Origin: Rhodobium orientis
GTDB lineage: Bacteria; Pseudomonadota; Alphaproteobacteria; Rhizobiales; Rhodobiaceae
Length of the DNA: 60,674 nucleotides
Direction of reading: 5' to 3'
Assembly (NCBI RefSeq): GCF_003258835.1
Contig: NZ_NPEV01000033.1
Location: 1 to 60,674 of the forward strand
Shown: positions 34,527 to 43,643 of the stretch, in pieces
Position numbering within the stretch: the stretch's first letter is position 1
Layout of the letters: every line of letters begins with the position of its first letter
Translations under genes and position numbers: made by a program
Notes under the pieces: model-generated
The model's database searches: none
What the model was told of the DNA's origin: nothing
Seen by the model: the letters and a program-made list of their open reading frames with translations, nothing else

Positions 34527-36205
34527 AATACTTCATCTACTGCCGCAAATCCCAGGAAGCGGAAGACCGCCAGGTCATGTCGCTGGCCTCCCAAAACGAA
34601 GAGATCGACCGGTTGATTGAGGGTGATGGCGAGGTCACCATTGTCGACCGCTACGAGGAGGCCTTCAGCGCCAAACAACCCGGCCGGCCACTCTTCGACG
34701 AGATGATGCGCCGGATCGAGCGCGGCGAGGCAGAAGGGATCATCGCCTGGCATCCAGACCGCCTCGCCCGCAACTCCATGGACGGCGGACGGGTGATCTA
34801 CGCCCTCGACCAGGGCACGCTCAAGAACCTCCTGTTTTGCTCCTACGCCTTCGAGAACTCCTCGCAGGGCAAGTTCATGCTGAACATCATTTTCGGCTAC
34901 TCCAAATACTATGTGGACAGCCTCTCCGAGAACGTGAAGCGTGGGCAACGGACCAAAATCCGCAATGGTTGGCAGCCGAACCTGGCGCCAATCGGCTACC
35001 GCAATTGCCGAGAGACCGGAACCATCGTGCCGGACGGCGAACACTTCGAAATCGTACGGCGGATGTTCGGCCTCCTCCTCACCGGCAACTACTCCGTTGC
35101 GGAGATACACCGCGTTGCCGCGAATGAATGGGGCTACATCACGCCAACCGTACGAACGCGCGGCGGCAAGAAGCTGGGGCTCTCCACGACCCACAACATT
35201 TTGAACAACCCGTTCTATGCCGGATATATCCGCTGGCAGGGCGAGCTACATCCGGGCCGCCATCTGCCGGTGGTCTCCAAATCGCAGTTTGAACGAGCGC
35301 AGCAGATTCTGGGGAAGCGAACGCAACCACGTCCGCAACGGCGAAGCTTTTCCTATGGCGGCATCTTCACCTGCGGTGCCTGCGGTCTGTCCGTGACTGC
35401 CGAGCGAAAGCGAAAGCCAAGCGGACGCGAGTACGTCTACTACCACTGCACGAGGGTCCATCGAACGCCCCGATGCACCCAGCCATCCATCGAAGAGCAG
35501 GAACTGCACCGCCAAGTCCTCGCGTTCCTCGACGGCGTTCGCCTGCCGGAGAAGATCGGCTCGTGGTTCATGGAAGCAATGCGAACATCAAAGGACTCCT
35601 TTGCCGATGCGAAGGCCGAGGTCGCCAAGAAGCTTTCTGACCGAATGACGAGCCTCAAGAAGCAGCTTTCCAATCTGACGGATTTGCGGGTGCGTGAAGT
35701 GGTAGGCGACGACGAATTCGCAGAGAAAAGGGAAATCCTCACGCGAGAACTCGCCAAGACCGAAGAAAATGCCGAAAACGCCAAGCACGATCAAATCACG
35801 TTCGAACCGCTCGAAATCCTTCAATTGTTGTGCAGCAAAGCCAAATGCTGGTTTGAAGAAGCCGACAATAAGACCAAACGCGCGCTGCTCAGAATCCTGT
35901 GTTCGAACCCGATCCTCAAAGACAAAAAAGTCATACTCCAAGCCAGGAAACCGTTCGTCGAACTCGGTCTGTTGACTGGTTTTTCACATCTGCGGGGAGA
36001 CGTAGACGACGTTCGAAAGGACCACGCGGCGTGCGAGAAACGCACACGCTTGCGCAAAAGGCTGCAAACACTTGCTGCCGATCCGGAGACCGTAGAGGTC
36101 GCGAAAGAAGCCCGCGCACTCATTGAGCAGATCGATCCCGATGCGCTGAAACAGTTGGACGACTACGACCGATCCTTCCGGGCAATTCGGCAAAGCAGCT
36201 CGTAG
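34523..36205 (+). CDS. large serine recombinase
   Basis: 560 residues. Resolvase-type catalytic domain: FIYCRKSQEAEDRQVMSLAS with the catalytic Ser in the Arg-Lys-Ser block, then AWHPDRLARNSMDGG arginines; a recombinase domain (GWQPNLAPIGYRN), a zinc ribbon CGACGLSVTAERK...YHCTRVHRTPRCTQPSIEE and a coiled coil near 370-430. Typical of integrases of phages and ICEs. Presumably moves an element within this island. It is coupled to the preceding small gene. Confidence 0.93.
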   Translation: MKYFIYCRKSQEAEDRQVMSLASQNEEIDRLIEGDGEVTIVDRYEEAFSAKQPGRPLFDEMMRRIERGEAEGIIAWHPDRLARNSMDGGRVIYALDQGTLKNLLFCSYAFENSSQGKFMLNIIFGYSKYYVDSLSENVKRGQRTKIRNGWQPNLAPIGYRNCRETGTIVPDGEHFEIVRRMFGLLLTGNYSVAEIHRVAANEWGYITPTVRTRGGKKLGLSTTHNILNNPFYAGYIRWQGELHPGRHLPVVSKSQFERAQQILGKRTQPRPQRRSFSYGGIFTCGACGLSVTAERKRKPSGREYVYYHCTRVHRTPRCTQPSIEEQELHRQVLAFLDGVRLPEKIGSWFMEAMRTSKDSFADAKAEVAKKLSDRMTSLKKQLSNLTDLRVREVVGDDEFAEKREILTRELAKTEENAENAKHDQITFEPLEILQLLCSKAKCWFEEADNKTKRALLRILCSNPILKDKKVILQARKPFVELGLLTGFSHLRGDVDDVRKDHAACEKRTRLRKRLQTLAADPETVEVAKEARALIEQIDPDALKQLDDYDRSFRAIRQSSS

Positions 36206-36333
36206 AACTCCAAAAGATCGTCGGCCATCACCCGCGCCTCTTCGAGCGTGACCGGCTCGCCGAATTCCGCCTCCACCAGGCCGCGCAACTCTTCAATTTT
36301 TTCATCAGAAAATAAGAACGTCACGACGTGCAT
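36163..36333 (-). CDS. small helical protein, unknown
   Basis: 56 residues (MHVVTFLFSDEKIEELRGLV start; middle FGEPVTLEEARVMADDLLEF). Helical and acidic. Similar short proteins are often found beside mobile-element recombination or conjugation genes. Its 3' end overlaps the convergent recombinase gene by 43 bases; the longer frame reading upstream over the ATPase gene is discarded as a shadow. Confidence 0.5.
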   Translation of the reverse strand: MHVVTFLFSDEKIEELRGLVEAEFGEPVTLEEARVMADDLLEFYELLCRIARKDRS

Positions 36334-36432
36334 TTTCGATGAAGCACCGCCGCGACGGTAGACGGCCGATGGTGCGGCCACTGCACCGAATGCCGTCTGG
36401 GAGACTGGCCTGCGACCTCGAATAATTGGGGA

Positions 36433-37632
36433 ATGAGGTCTGCGAGCGAGATCATCACTCAGTTGGCGCAAACGCGCGGCAGGCCGCCGGACTGGCCCTT
36501 CGGTATCAAGGCCTTGGATCGATTGTTTCACCAGTACATCATCGGACAGACCGGTACCGGCAAATCTACGTTGATGCTCCAAATGATGCGGCAGGACGTG
36601 GAAAACGGACAAGACTTCTGCCTCATCGATCCGCATGGGGACTTGAGCCGAAGCCTGGCCGCCATGTGCCCCGAGGCGATTGTCTGGCGACCCGCCGATC
36701 TCAACTGTCCCTACGGATACAATCCCCTCACGAGGGTGCAGAACAGCTATCGCTATCTCGTCGCGGCCGGCCTCATCGATACGCTCAAAAAACAATGGCG
36801 CGATGCCTGGGGCGCCCGCATGGAGCATCTGCTTCGCTACGCACTTCTGGCGCTGTTGGAACGGCCGGACGCGACGCTCGCAGACATCATGCCGATGTTC
36901 CTCGACCGTTCATTCCGGCGCACGGTGATCGCGGGATTATCCGACGAGCAGGTTAGGGAGTTCTGGACCACCGAATTTCCCAAGATGAACTACAAGACCG
37001 CCGCCGACGGGATCGCGCCGATCGCCAACAAGCTCGGCGCGTTCCTGGCACATCCTGCGGTGCGGAAATCCCTCTGCGCACCGGAAAAACCGCTCCGCTT
37101 CCGCAAAATCATGGATGAAGGCCAAACATTGATCGTCGATCTCGCCAAGGGGCAACTGGGTGCCGATGTGGCCAATATCCTCGGCGGCATGATCGTTTCA
37201 ACAATTGCCCTTGCCGCATACAGCCGCCAGGAGCTGGCAGAGCGCGACCGGCGGCCGTTCTTCCTTTATATCGACGAGTTCCACTCCTTCACGACGGCTG
37301 CCTTCGCCGACATGCTCTCGGAGCTGCGGAAATACCGCCTCGGCCTCATCCTCGCGCACCAACACACATCGCAGATCGACAAGGACACGTTCGAAGCGAT
37401 CTTGGGGAATGTGGGGACGCTCATGGCGTTTCGGGTCGGGGCAACTGATGCCGGCATCCTGGCCAAGCAGTTCGCGGCGGACCTTCCACAGCCGCGTGAC
37501 CTGATTAATCTCGCCAACTACGAGCTGTTCGTGAAGCTGATGATTGATGGGCGGACGAGCAAGCCGTTTTCGGGCCGCGCAATATGGCATCATAGCGACA
37601 TCAAGATATTACAGTCAAAAAATCTAGTTTAG
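36433..37632 (+). CDS. TraG/VirD4-type DNA-transfer ATPase
   Basis: 399 residues, no transmembrane anchor. Walker A IGQTGTGKST (about 37-46), LIDPHGDLSRSL, and Walker B LYIDEFHSF, followed by AHQHTSQI and a TraM-recognition-like C-terminus. Family members are conjugative coupling or DNA-pumping ATPases of the VirB4/TraD/HerA group. Lack of an N-terminal membrane part suggests a soluble motor or a partner of the 714-aa ATPase at 41499-43643. Confidence 0.85.
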   Translation: MRSASEIITQLAQTRGRPPDWPFGIKALDRLFHQYIIGQTGTGKSTLMLQMMRQDVENGQDFCLIDPHGDLSRSLAAMCPEAIVWRPADLNCPYGYNPLTRVQNSYRYLVAAGLIDTLKKQWRDAWGARMEHLLRYALLALLERPDATLADIMPMFLDRSFRRTVIAGLSDEQVREFWTTEFPKMNYKTAADGIAPIANKLGAFLAHPAVRKSLCAPEKPLRFRKIMDEGQTLIVDLAKGQLGADVANILGGMIVSTIALAAYSRQELAERDRRPFFLYIDEFHSFTTAAFADMLSELRKYRLGLILAHQHTSQIDKDTFEAILGNVGTLMAFRVGATDAGILAKQFAADLPQPRDLINLANYELFVKLMIDGRTSKPFSGRAIWHHSDIKILQSKNLV

Positions 37633-37659
37633 ATAGATTTTTTATCGAAATTACCTAAT

Positions 37660-38124
37660 TTACATTATTGGCTTTTTGCCCACCGCCTCCAATATTACAT
37701 GCCAGTGCTTATGCCGCACCTCATCGTCCCATAGCTCAATAATCCTTGTTGAAGTATCGACGAATTTACTGAGCATTCTGATAATTTGAGACTCATCGAA
37801 CCCTTTAATATTTTCGTCAGTTTTATGGAACGTATGGACAAAGAACCAACCACCATCTTTGAGATTGTTGTAAGCCGTTTCGAACAATTGCTCCTTATTT
37901 CTCAAAAAATGCAGTACGTAATTGGAATACACAAGATCAAATGGGCCGCCACGAAACAAGTGCGGCGTGTTAAGGTCGGTGCCTGTTTTCTTGTCCACTC
38001 CATACCCGCTCCAACCGCTAGCACGTAGAGATTCCACGTCACACATGCTTCCAGCTCCAAGATCGATAAAATTTCCAGGAGAACTGTAAGTTTTATCAAC
38101 AAACTCCTTCAAATATTCATTCAT
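37660..38124 (-). CDS. class I SAM methyltransferase of RiPP cluster
   Basis: 154 residues. Rossmann-fold methyltransferase: FIDLGAGSMCDVESLRASGW is motif I, GYGVDKK the acidic loop, and FDLVYSNYVLHFL motif IV, then NLKDGGWFFVHTF. Short for the family, with no extra domain. Same strand as the radical SAM gene, 59 bases downstream of it, so the likely substrate is the precursor peptide or its product. Confidence 0.85.
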   Translation of the reverse strand: MNEYLKEFVDKTYSSPGNFIDLGAGSMCDVESLRASGWSGYGVDKKTGTDLNTPHLFRGGPFDLVYSNYVLHFLRNKEQLFETAYNNLKDGGWFFVHTFHKTDENIKGFDESQIIRMLSKFVDTSTRIIELWDDEVRHKHWHVILEAVGKKPIM

Positions 38125-38183
38125 ATACTCCGGATATTAACATAAATACTAAATATTTTTCGGAAAACAAATTGTTGTAATTA

Positions 38184-39203
38184 TTATTTAATCCAACAAC
38201 CACTATCTTCTGCTAGGATATCACCCGTTTTAGCATATGCGTAGGCACGACAGCCGCCACATGCGTAAAGGTAGTTGCACGTGCCGCACTTGCCTTTCAG
38301 ATTGTAACGAAGGGCGCGAGCGACCTTAAGCATCTCAGAGTGTTCCCAAACATACTCAAGAGAATTCTCCCGCAAGCTGCCGCAATAAACTGGAAGATAC
38401 GGGCAGTATGAAATAGTGCCATCTTGCATGAGGTAGAAACTGTTGATACCAACCGCACACCCACCTATGACGCTACCACCCATCGCTTGGGTGTGCTCAG
38501 CTTTTTTTCTTTGTTCATCGTTGAATGTTATTTGGCAAAAATAGTCGGCCGATGCGACGTGTTGACCGATTGATCTACCATAGCTGATCGCATCGCCGAG
38601 CACGCTACGTAACTCAATGCTGGAAAGCTCGCCAACCTTACCCCCAGATGCGGCGTTACCACTTGGTATAACTCGGCGCATATATGCGCCGCAAAGATTC
38701 AAGCGCTTGGTGAGGTCAATGAAATCACGCACACGCGGCGCAGTTTCCCGACAAATTGTCATACGTACATCAACTTGCAAACCTACCTTCTGTAGCGCTT
38801 TGATCGCCGTCATCGACCTAGCAAACGTTCCCTCACCTCGAATGTAATCGTGTGTCTCTGCGTCTGGGCCGTCGATACTGATTTGAACGTTTGTAAGATA
38901 CCGCCTTAAGCGTTCGGCAACAGTGGATGTAATAAGTGTTCCATTTGTCGAGAGGACAAGACGTTTGAACTTTCCTTGAGAATATTCCAGAATGTCCCAT
39001 ATCCGCCGAGCCAGCAAGGGCTCACCACCAGCTAGGGAAAGCGTGTGAGTGTTGAATGCGACAATTTGATCAATAACCGACCGAATTTCGCTTGCGTTGA
39101 GGTCGTACTTCGGACTTGAGGCTGTCGGTTTCTCCCGGCAGTGTGCGCAATCAAGGTTGCACACAGAAGTAATGTCCCACTGCACATAGTCTAAGCGGGG
39201 CAC
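38184..39203 (-). CDS. radical SAM/SPASM peptide maturase
   Basis: 339 residues from a GTG at 39203, supported by GAAGGAAAGG upstream. CNLDCAHC near residue 15 binds the radical 4Fe-4S cluster; LSLAGGEPLL and LVLSTNGTL follow. The C-terminal SPASM domain has a Cys-rich set ending CGTCNYLYACGGCRAYAYAK plus a late Cys (EDSGCWIK), enough for auxiliary clusters. Such enzymes cross-link residues in ribosomal peptides. It sits 60 bases after a Cys-rich peptide gene, its probable substrate. Confidence 0.92.
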   Translation of the reverse strand: MPRLDYVQWDITSVCNLDCAHCREKPTASSPKYDLNASEIRSVIDQIVAFNTHTLSLAGGEPLLARRIWDILEYSQGKFKRLVLSTNGTLITSTVAERLRRYLTNVQISIDGPDAETHDYIRGEGTFARSMTAIKALQKVGLQVDVRMTICRETAPRVRDFIDLTKRLNLCGAYMRRVIPSGNAASGGKVGELSSIELRSVLGDAISYGRSIGQHVASADYFCQITFNDEQRKKAEHTQAMGGSVIGGCAVGINSFYLMQDGTISYCPYLPVYCGSLRENSLEYVWEHSEMLKVARALRYNLKGKCGTCNYLYACGGCRAYAYAKTGDILAEDSGCWIK

Positions 39204-39263
39204 GCTCTAGCCTTTCCTTCATTTCTGTAAACCGACAGACCGCTCGCAAGCTTCTGAAGCGGA

Positions 39264-39452
39264 TCACACTCCGCCCGTCTCGCAAAGACAGCATTCGCTG
39301 CATATCGTGCAAGTCGGACCTGTAATCGATATCGAGCGGTCGCCGCTAGTTATATCGAAAGTGTCTGGGTCGAGGTTGAGCTCACGCACAGAGATCAAGC
39401 CTCGGCACACTGTGTGCATTTCTTTCGCACGGAGGTCATTTTCTATGCTCAT
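39264..39452 (-). CDS. Cys-rich RiPP precursor peptide
   Basis: 62 residues from ATG 39452, preceded by GAAGGTGAAG. Leader-like first ~45 residues (ELNLDPDTFDITSGD), then a core with five Cys in ten residues, CTICSECCLC (48-57), and a C-terminal ETGGV. A further Cys at 16. Directly upstream of the SPASM maturase on the same strand, so it is most likely its substrate. I do not recognise the peptide class. Confidence 0.75.
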   Translation of the reverse strand: MSIENDLRAKEMHTVCRGLISVRELNLDPDTFDITSGDRSISITGPTCTICSECCLCETGGV

Positions 39453-39522
39453 GATCTAACTTCACCTTCAGTGTTTATTTGTTCGGAACAGAAGCGTTTT
39501 CACGCGCCTCATCAATGCCTTA

Positions 39523-39780
39523 TTGGAAGAGAGAGCGGTCGATCTCGAGACCGGACGTTTGACGCTGTCTCGGAAGACCAATGAAATGTTAGCTTCGCTC
39601 TTCGGCGCCAAACAACGTAGGCAGATCATCCCGATCACAACTTTGGAAGTTCAGATGAGTGTCGCCAGCGTCTCATTTTGGCACTTTTCATCGAAAAACT
39701 CAAGCCCGTTCGGCGTTTCACTTGTGCTCGACCAGAGCGGGGAAACAGTATGCATTGCCGAGTGCTATAGCGGCGTATAA
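39523..39780 (+). CDS. weak hypothetical frame
   Basis: Open frame, up to 85 residues from a TTG at 39523; the same frame stays open further upstream, so it may be the 3' end of a degraded gene. No motif, no clear ribosome site. The rest of 39453-40002 shows nothing further. Confidence 0.25.
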   Translation: MEERAVDLETGRLTLSRKTNEMLASLFGAKQRRQIIPITTLEVQMSVASVSFWHFSSKNSSPFGVSLVLDQSGETVCIAECYSGV

Positions 39781-40002
39781 TCCCGGTCATCGGTAGTGAG
39801 GATCACGTACATGCCAATCCATTTATTGGGCATCTCCGGGCAAAAACAACCTCTTCCGTACCATGATATGGAAACGGCTTGCTCTACGTGGACAAACTTA
39901 AATTTAGCAAATGTTGCAGCATATTGCGACATGAGTTCCCTGTTGACACCCATCCAAATAAAAAGTGCCCCGCGTACCTGCGGGGCATGACGTTGGTGTG
40001 GT

Positions 40003-40347
40003 TCAATACTCCTCAGCCAACATCACCGTCAAAACACGGCAAGTGGCTTCGGGATCACATGGATTTTCCGACCCATATCGCATCGACTGATCATAGTAGT
40101 CGATCTTCCAAAAGAGCTTCTGCCCCCGGATACTGAATGCACCGAAATCGTGCTCCCGATGCGGGTCATTGTCTTCCGTGAACTCGTTGAAGGCGCGTAC
40201 CGACGCCAATGCTTTGGCGACAAACTGCGGTCCGAGCGCTTCGACGCCGGCGGTCATGAGAACCGTGCCACCAGTCAATGTTGTTCTGAACTCATCGTTC
40301 AGTTTCGCAATGATCTGGGCTCGATCTCGGTGAGTAACTTCATTCAT
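40003..40347 (-). CDS. DUF3768 protein
   Basis: 114 residues from ATG 40347 (MNEVTHRDRAQIIAKLNDEF). Matches the DUF3768 pattern well: GGTVLMTAGVEALG, FTEDNDPHREHDFGAFSIRG, FWKIDYYD and a closing CRVLTVMLAEEY. The family is common on alphaproteobacterial plasmids and islands and its role is unknown. Stands alone between the RiPP cluster and the replication-relaxation gene. Confidence 0.9.
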   Translation of the reverse strand: MNEVTHRDRAQIIAKLNDEFRTTLTGGTVLMTAGVEALGPQFVAKALASVRAFNEFTEDNDPHREHDFGAFSIRGQKLFWKIDYYDQSMRYGSENPCDPEATCRVLTVMLAEEY

Positions 40348-40501
40348 TGCCTTGCTCCGTGGTGCGGTGCCAGCGCTGACCATTCAGCGTTGGCAGACAC
40401 CACCGAGCGGTGCTCACGGGCATTCTGCGATCATGATAGTTGTGGTCGATGGCCCGGATAGACCACCTAATGTGCAGCTACTGCACATACGATTTGCGTG
40501 G

Positions 40502-41488
40502 TCACGGCAGATCGATCCGCAGTGACGGTCTGGCTGCCCGCACCCACTCGCCTCGCAACAACTGCGGCATCGGCTTCGGCGGTGTGAAGACGCGGCCGAA
40601 CTGCTCGCAGGTCTGGAACAGCTGGTATGAAATCCCCTGGTCTGAAAGCTCGTTCACGAGCGTGATCATGCGTGCCTGCGTTTGCTCACTGGTCGAGACA
40701 TTCAGCACTAATAGGGGTGCGGAAAGATTGAGGTGCCGTTTGTAGAGGCCGTTGCCGATGTACTCCCGGTACTGCAACAGGTTCCTCAGGTGGCTCTTGC
40801 GGTTGAACCTCGACGCCTTGCTCGGCTCGGTGCCCCGATCAGCCTCCACAACGAAGAACCGATACATGCGTCCGGTTCGCTGCCTGTATTCCAACCCGAA
40901 CAACGCATCTGGGATCAGGTCACGCGTTTCCCTCCGTCCGGTTTGCGAGTCGGTAAGCGGCACCGGATAGCGGAGCGCAGTCTTTGCCCGCGCCAATATC
41001 TCCGCCTGTGGGATGTATGCCAGGGAGGCATCGTCGAGGGTTGCCAGTTCGATCGACGCGGTGATGGAAGACACCATGTACCGGTGAAGCCAAGGGCCGG
41101 ACGGTGCGGCGGCGTAGTCGCTCCATAGTCCGTGTTCCTTGAGTGCGGTTTCAGCGGCCGACGCCAGATCGTAGACGAGGTCCTGGTATCGCGCGTCGAA
41201 GGTCTTGAACTGCTGCCAGGGACGATCGAGGTAGGGACCGCCATGCGGGGTTTCGGCCTCGTGGTAGAGGTCGGTCAGGCGATCGAGCGCCCGCTTTTCG
41301 CTGCGATGTGTACCTTTCGAGAAGGTATGGAGATAGGACGAAGACAGCGGCCCATGTCGGTGGATCATCCGGAACCACAGAAGATCGCGATCCTGAAGCG
41401 TGATCCGCTTGCCGGTCGAACTTCTCTTGTCCCGGTGTCGCCGCCGCGCTGCGTGGTAGGGTGAAGGCGTTCGCTGTGTGCCGGGCAT
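40502..41488 (-). CDS. replication-relaxation family protein
   Basis: 328 residues, ATG 41488 (GGTGAG before it). N-terminal winged-helix (ITLQDRDLLWFRMIHRHGPL ... RALDRLTDLYHEA), then a nuclease-like middle (DLIPDALFGLEYRQ, FFVVEADRGTEPSK, RKSHLRNLLQYREYI), the pattern of Replic_Relax proteins, which carry a restriction-endonuclease-like fold and serve plasmid replication or mobilisation. Ends the operon of 43640-44158 and 41499-43643, 10 bases downstream of the latter. Confidence 0.75.
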   Translation of the reverse strand: MPGTQRTPSPYHAARRRHRDKRSSTGKRITLQDRDLLWFRMIHRHGPLSSSYLHTFSKGTHRSEKRALDRLTDLYHEAETPHGGPYLDRPWQQFKTFDARYQDLVYDLASAAETALKEHGLWSDYAAAPSGPWLHRYMVSSITASIELATLDDASLAYIPQAEILARAKTALRYPVPLTDSQTGRRETRDLIPDALFGLEYRQRTGRMYRFFVVEADRGTEPSKASRFNRKSHLRNLLQYREYIGNGLYKRHLNLSAPLLVLNVSTSEQTQARMITLVNELSDQGISYQLFQTCEQFGRVFTPPKPMPQLLRGEWVRAARPSLRIDLP

Positions 41489-41498
41489 CGTCAAGGGC

Positions 41499-43643
41499 TC
41501 ACCAATTGGGCGACGGGCGGGTGTCTATGTCGTCGGGATTATCGGCCGGCTGGTTCGGCTGCTGCTCGGCTGCCGATGTCGTGTCACCATCGGTCGGCTC
41601 CCTATCGTCCGTTGCACACTCCTCCGGTTCGGCCGCTTCCTCCGTCTCTTCGAGCTCCGTGTAGTGGACGGCGTAGCGGGAGCGCATCGCGTCCCGCAGC
41701 TCGCGCGCTTCTTCCTTGGACATCCGTTCCATCGCTTCCATCCGGCCAAACGGAAACCGGAGCGGAACGGCGGACTTGGTCACGCTCCTGATGGACGCAA
41801 CGAAGCTCCCCTTGGGCTGTTCCTCAATGAGTGTCGCCTCGCATCCCATCATCGGGGCCAGGATGCGCGCGTCCTTGGCCGAGACCCCGCCGGCGAACTT
41901 GATCGCCGTATTGGCGGCAAAGGCCTCCTGGAGCTTGGGGTCGAGCTGCCCGAGATACTGGTGCGCGAGCACCATCCCCACATTGTATTTGCGCGCCTGG
42001 CTCAGGATGATGCCGATGTTGCGGTCGAAATAGTCGGCGGCTTCGTCGATGTAGACGATGGTCGGCATGCGCTGCCGGACCGGGAGCGTCGCCCGCTCCT
42101 GGGCGGCCTGGGCGATGAGGGCAATGAAAAACCGGCCGAAGATTTCCGTGCCGCTCTCCTTGAGGAGGTCTTTGGCCGTGTTGATAAGGATCACCTTGCC
42201 GGCGTTCATCTCCGCATAGAGATCGAGCTTCGATCGCGGATGCGAGAACATGCGCTCGAAGGTGCGGTTCTCAAGAATGCCCCAGAGGCGCCGGAGCACC
42301 TGCTTGCGGGTCTGCTCGAACTCCTTGGAGGGAAACTCGGTCTCGAAGAAGTGCCGGGCAGTGCCGTGGAGCTTGGCGATGTGTGCGGCGAATGTCACCT
42401 CGCTCTTCGGCTCCATCAGCTCCCGGAGCGTGTGGATGGTGGCGTCCGGGATATAGAGCATGAGGCGGGTGACGTAGCGGAAGATGACGCTCTGCTTCTG
42501 TGTCATCTCGGCGGCAAGGAGCGAGCCGAGCACGAAGTCGTAGAGTTCGAGGATGGAGTTGGTGAGGCGCTCGCGGTCGAGCTGGGAGTACCGGTCGAGC
42601 CGTTCCAGGCCGACGTCGAAGAGGTTGAGGGACACCGGCCACTCGACGTCTGTCGGGTCGATGACGACGATGCGCTCGTGGAGCGGCTCACCCGGCGCAA
42701 AGAGCTTCAGCCGCGAGATGGTGTTGATGAGGTCGCCCTGGCTATCGAGGACGATGACGGAGCGCTCGCCGCGCGCGACCGCCTTCAGGTCTTCGGCGAT
42801 CAGGTATTGAAGGGTCTGCGTCTTGCCGTGACCGCTGCCGGCGACGATGTGGTGGTGCTCGAAGCGCGACCGGGTCGGTATGGCAAAATCGACCGATCCG
42901 ATGAGCAGGTTGTGTATCGGCGTGCCGCCGAGATAGGTCGCGACGAGCGTTTCCGGATCGCGAATGTCCGACTTAGTGGGCAGCTTCAGCGGTTTTGAGA
43001 AACCGCGCGGATCGCGCGGGTTGCCGCCGGAGGCCTCGATCGCGTTCGCCTCGATGGTTCTCTGATGGCGTTCGAAGAGATGCGCCGCGGCAAGGTCGTC
43101 GTCGACCAGGACCGCGCAGATGTGCTCGGTGATCTCCGCGACATTGCCAATCGACCGGATCAGGTCCGCCGGCACCACGATGTCTCCGGTCGAGGGACGA
43201 GGCTCGGCCACGGCCGGCGCTGCCCGGACGATCGGGTCAAGGCAGTTGAGGAGCGCGGTCGCGAATAGCGCTGTTGTTCGGTCGAAGTCTTCGAGCAGCC
43301 TCCGCTGGACATTGAGCACGTCCCGAAGCTCCCAGTATTCGGAGACGCTGTGCCGCTCGCTCCAATCGACGCGAGGAAGCCGGAACATGTCCTCATACTC
43401 AAATATCCGCTCAATGAGGTCGGAGAGCGTTTCCTGGACATTCGGTTGAATGTCTGAGGAGACCTGCGCGAGCACCTGCTCGGCGATCTCTTCGGCAAGG
43501 CGCGCGCGGCCCGGCGGATGGGTCAGTTCGTGCTTTGCGAGGAGGCGCGCGACTTTGTCGTGGAGCGTGCGAGTGAGGACGGCATCCGACGGCGTGAAGA
43601 GGCCGTTGATGAAGGCGTGGAGGCGAGCGGCAAGATGGATCAT
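41499..43643 (-). CDS. VirB4/TraG-type conjugation ATPase
   Basis: 714 residues from ATG 43643, overlapping the membrane protein's stop by four bases; a longer upstream reading is rejected as overlap. Helical N-terminal third, then a HerA/VirB4-like ATPase: Walker A AGSGHGKTQT (268-277), VIVLDSQGDL, Walker B IVYIDEAADYF (Asp533-Glu534), and LAHQYLGQLDPKL. Acidic tail. Likely a DNA-translocation motor of the mobile element that also encodes the replication-relaxation protein. Confidence 0.85.
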   Translation of the reverse strand: MIHLAARLHAFINGLFTPSDAVLTRTLHDKVARLLAKHELTHPPGRARLAEEIAEQVLAQVSSDIQPNVQETLSDLIERIFEYEDMFRLPRVDWSERHSVSEYWELRDVLNVQRRLLEDFDRTTALFATALLNCLDPIVRAAPAVAEPRPSTGDIVVPADLIRSIGNVAEITEHICAVLVDDDLAAAHLFERHQRTIEANAIEASGGNPRDPRGFSKPLKLPTKSDIRDPETLVATYLGGTPIHNLLIGSVDFAIPTRSRFEHHHIVAGSGHGKTQTLQYLIAEDLKAVARGERSVIVLDSQGDLINTISRLKLFAPGEPLHERIVVIDPTDVEWPVSLNLFDVGLERLDRYSQLDRERLTNSILELYDFVLGSLLAAEMTQKQSVIFRYVTRLMLYIPDATIHTLRELMEPKSEVTFAAHIAKLHGTARHFFETEFPSKEFEQTRKQVLRRLWGILENRTFERMFSHPRSKLDLYAEMNAGKVILINTAKDLLKESGTEIFGRFFIALIAQAAQERATLPVRQRMPTIVYIDEAADYFDRNIGIILSQARKYNVGMVLAHQYLGQLDPKLQEAFAANTAIKFAGGVSAKDARILAPMMGCEATLIEEQPKGSFVASIRSVTKSAVPLRFPFGRMEAMERMSKEEARELRDAMRSRYAVHYTELEETEEAAEPEECATDDREPTDGDTTSAAEQQPNQPADNPDDIDTRPSPNW

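Noticed and set aside
36334-36828. Upstream extension of the small minus-strand gene at 36163
   Set aside because: Would run antisense through the TraG-type ATPase; internal ATG at 36333 is a better start.
41478-42998. Long plus-strand frame (506 aa)
   Set aside because: Antisense shadow of the VirB4-type ATPase; low-complexity sequence rich in Arg/Gly/Glu without motifs.
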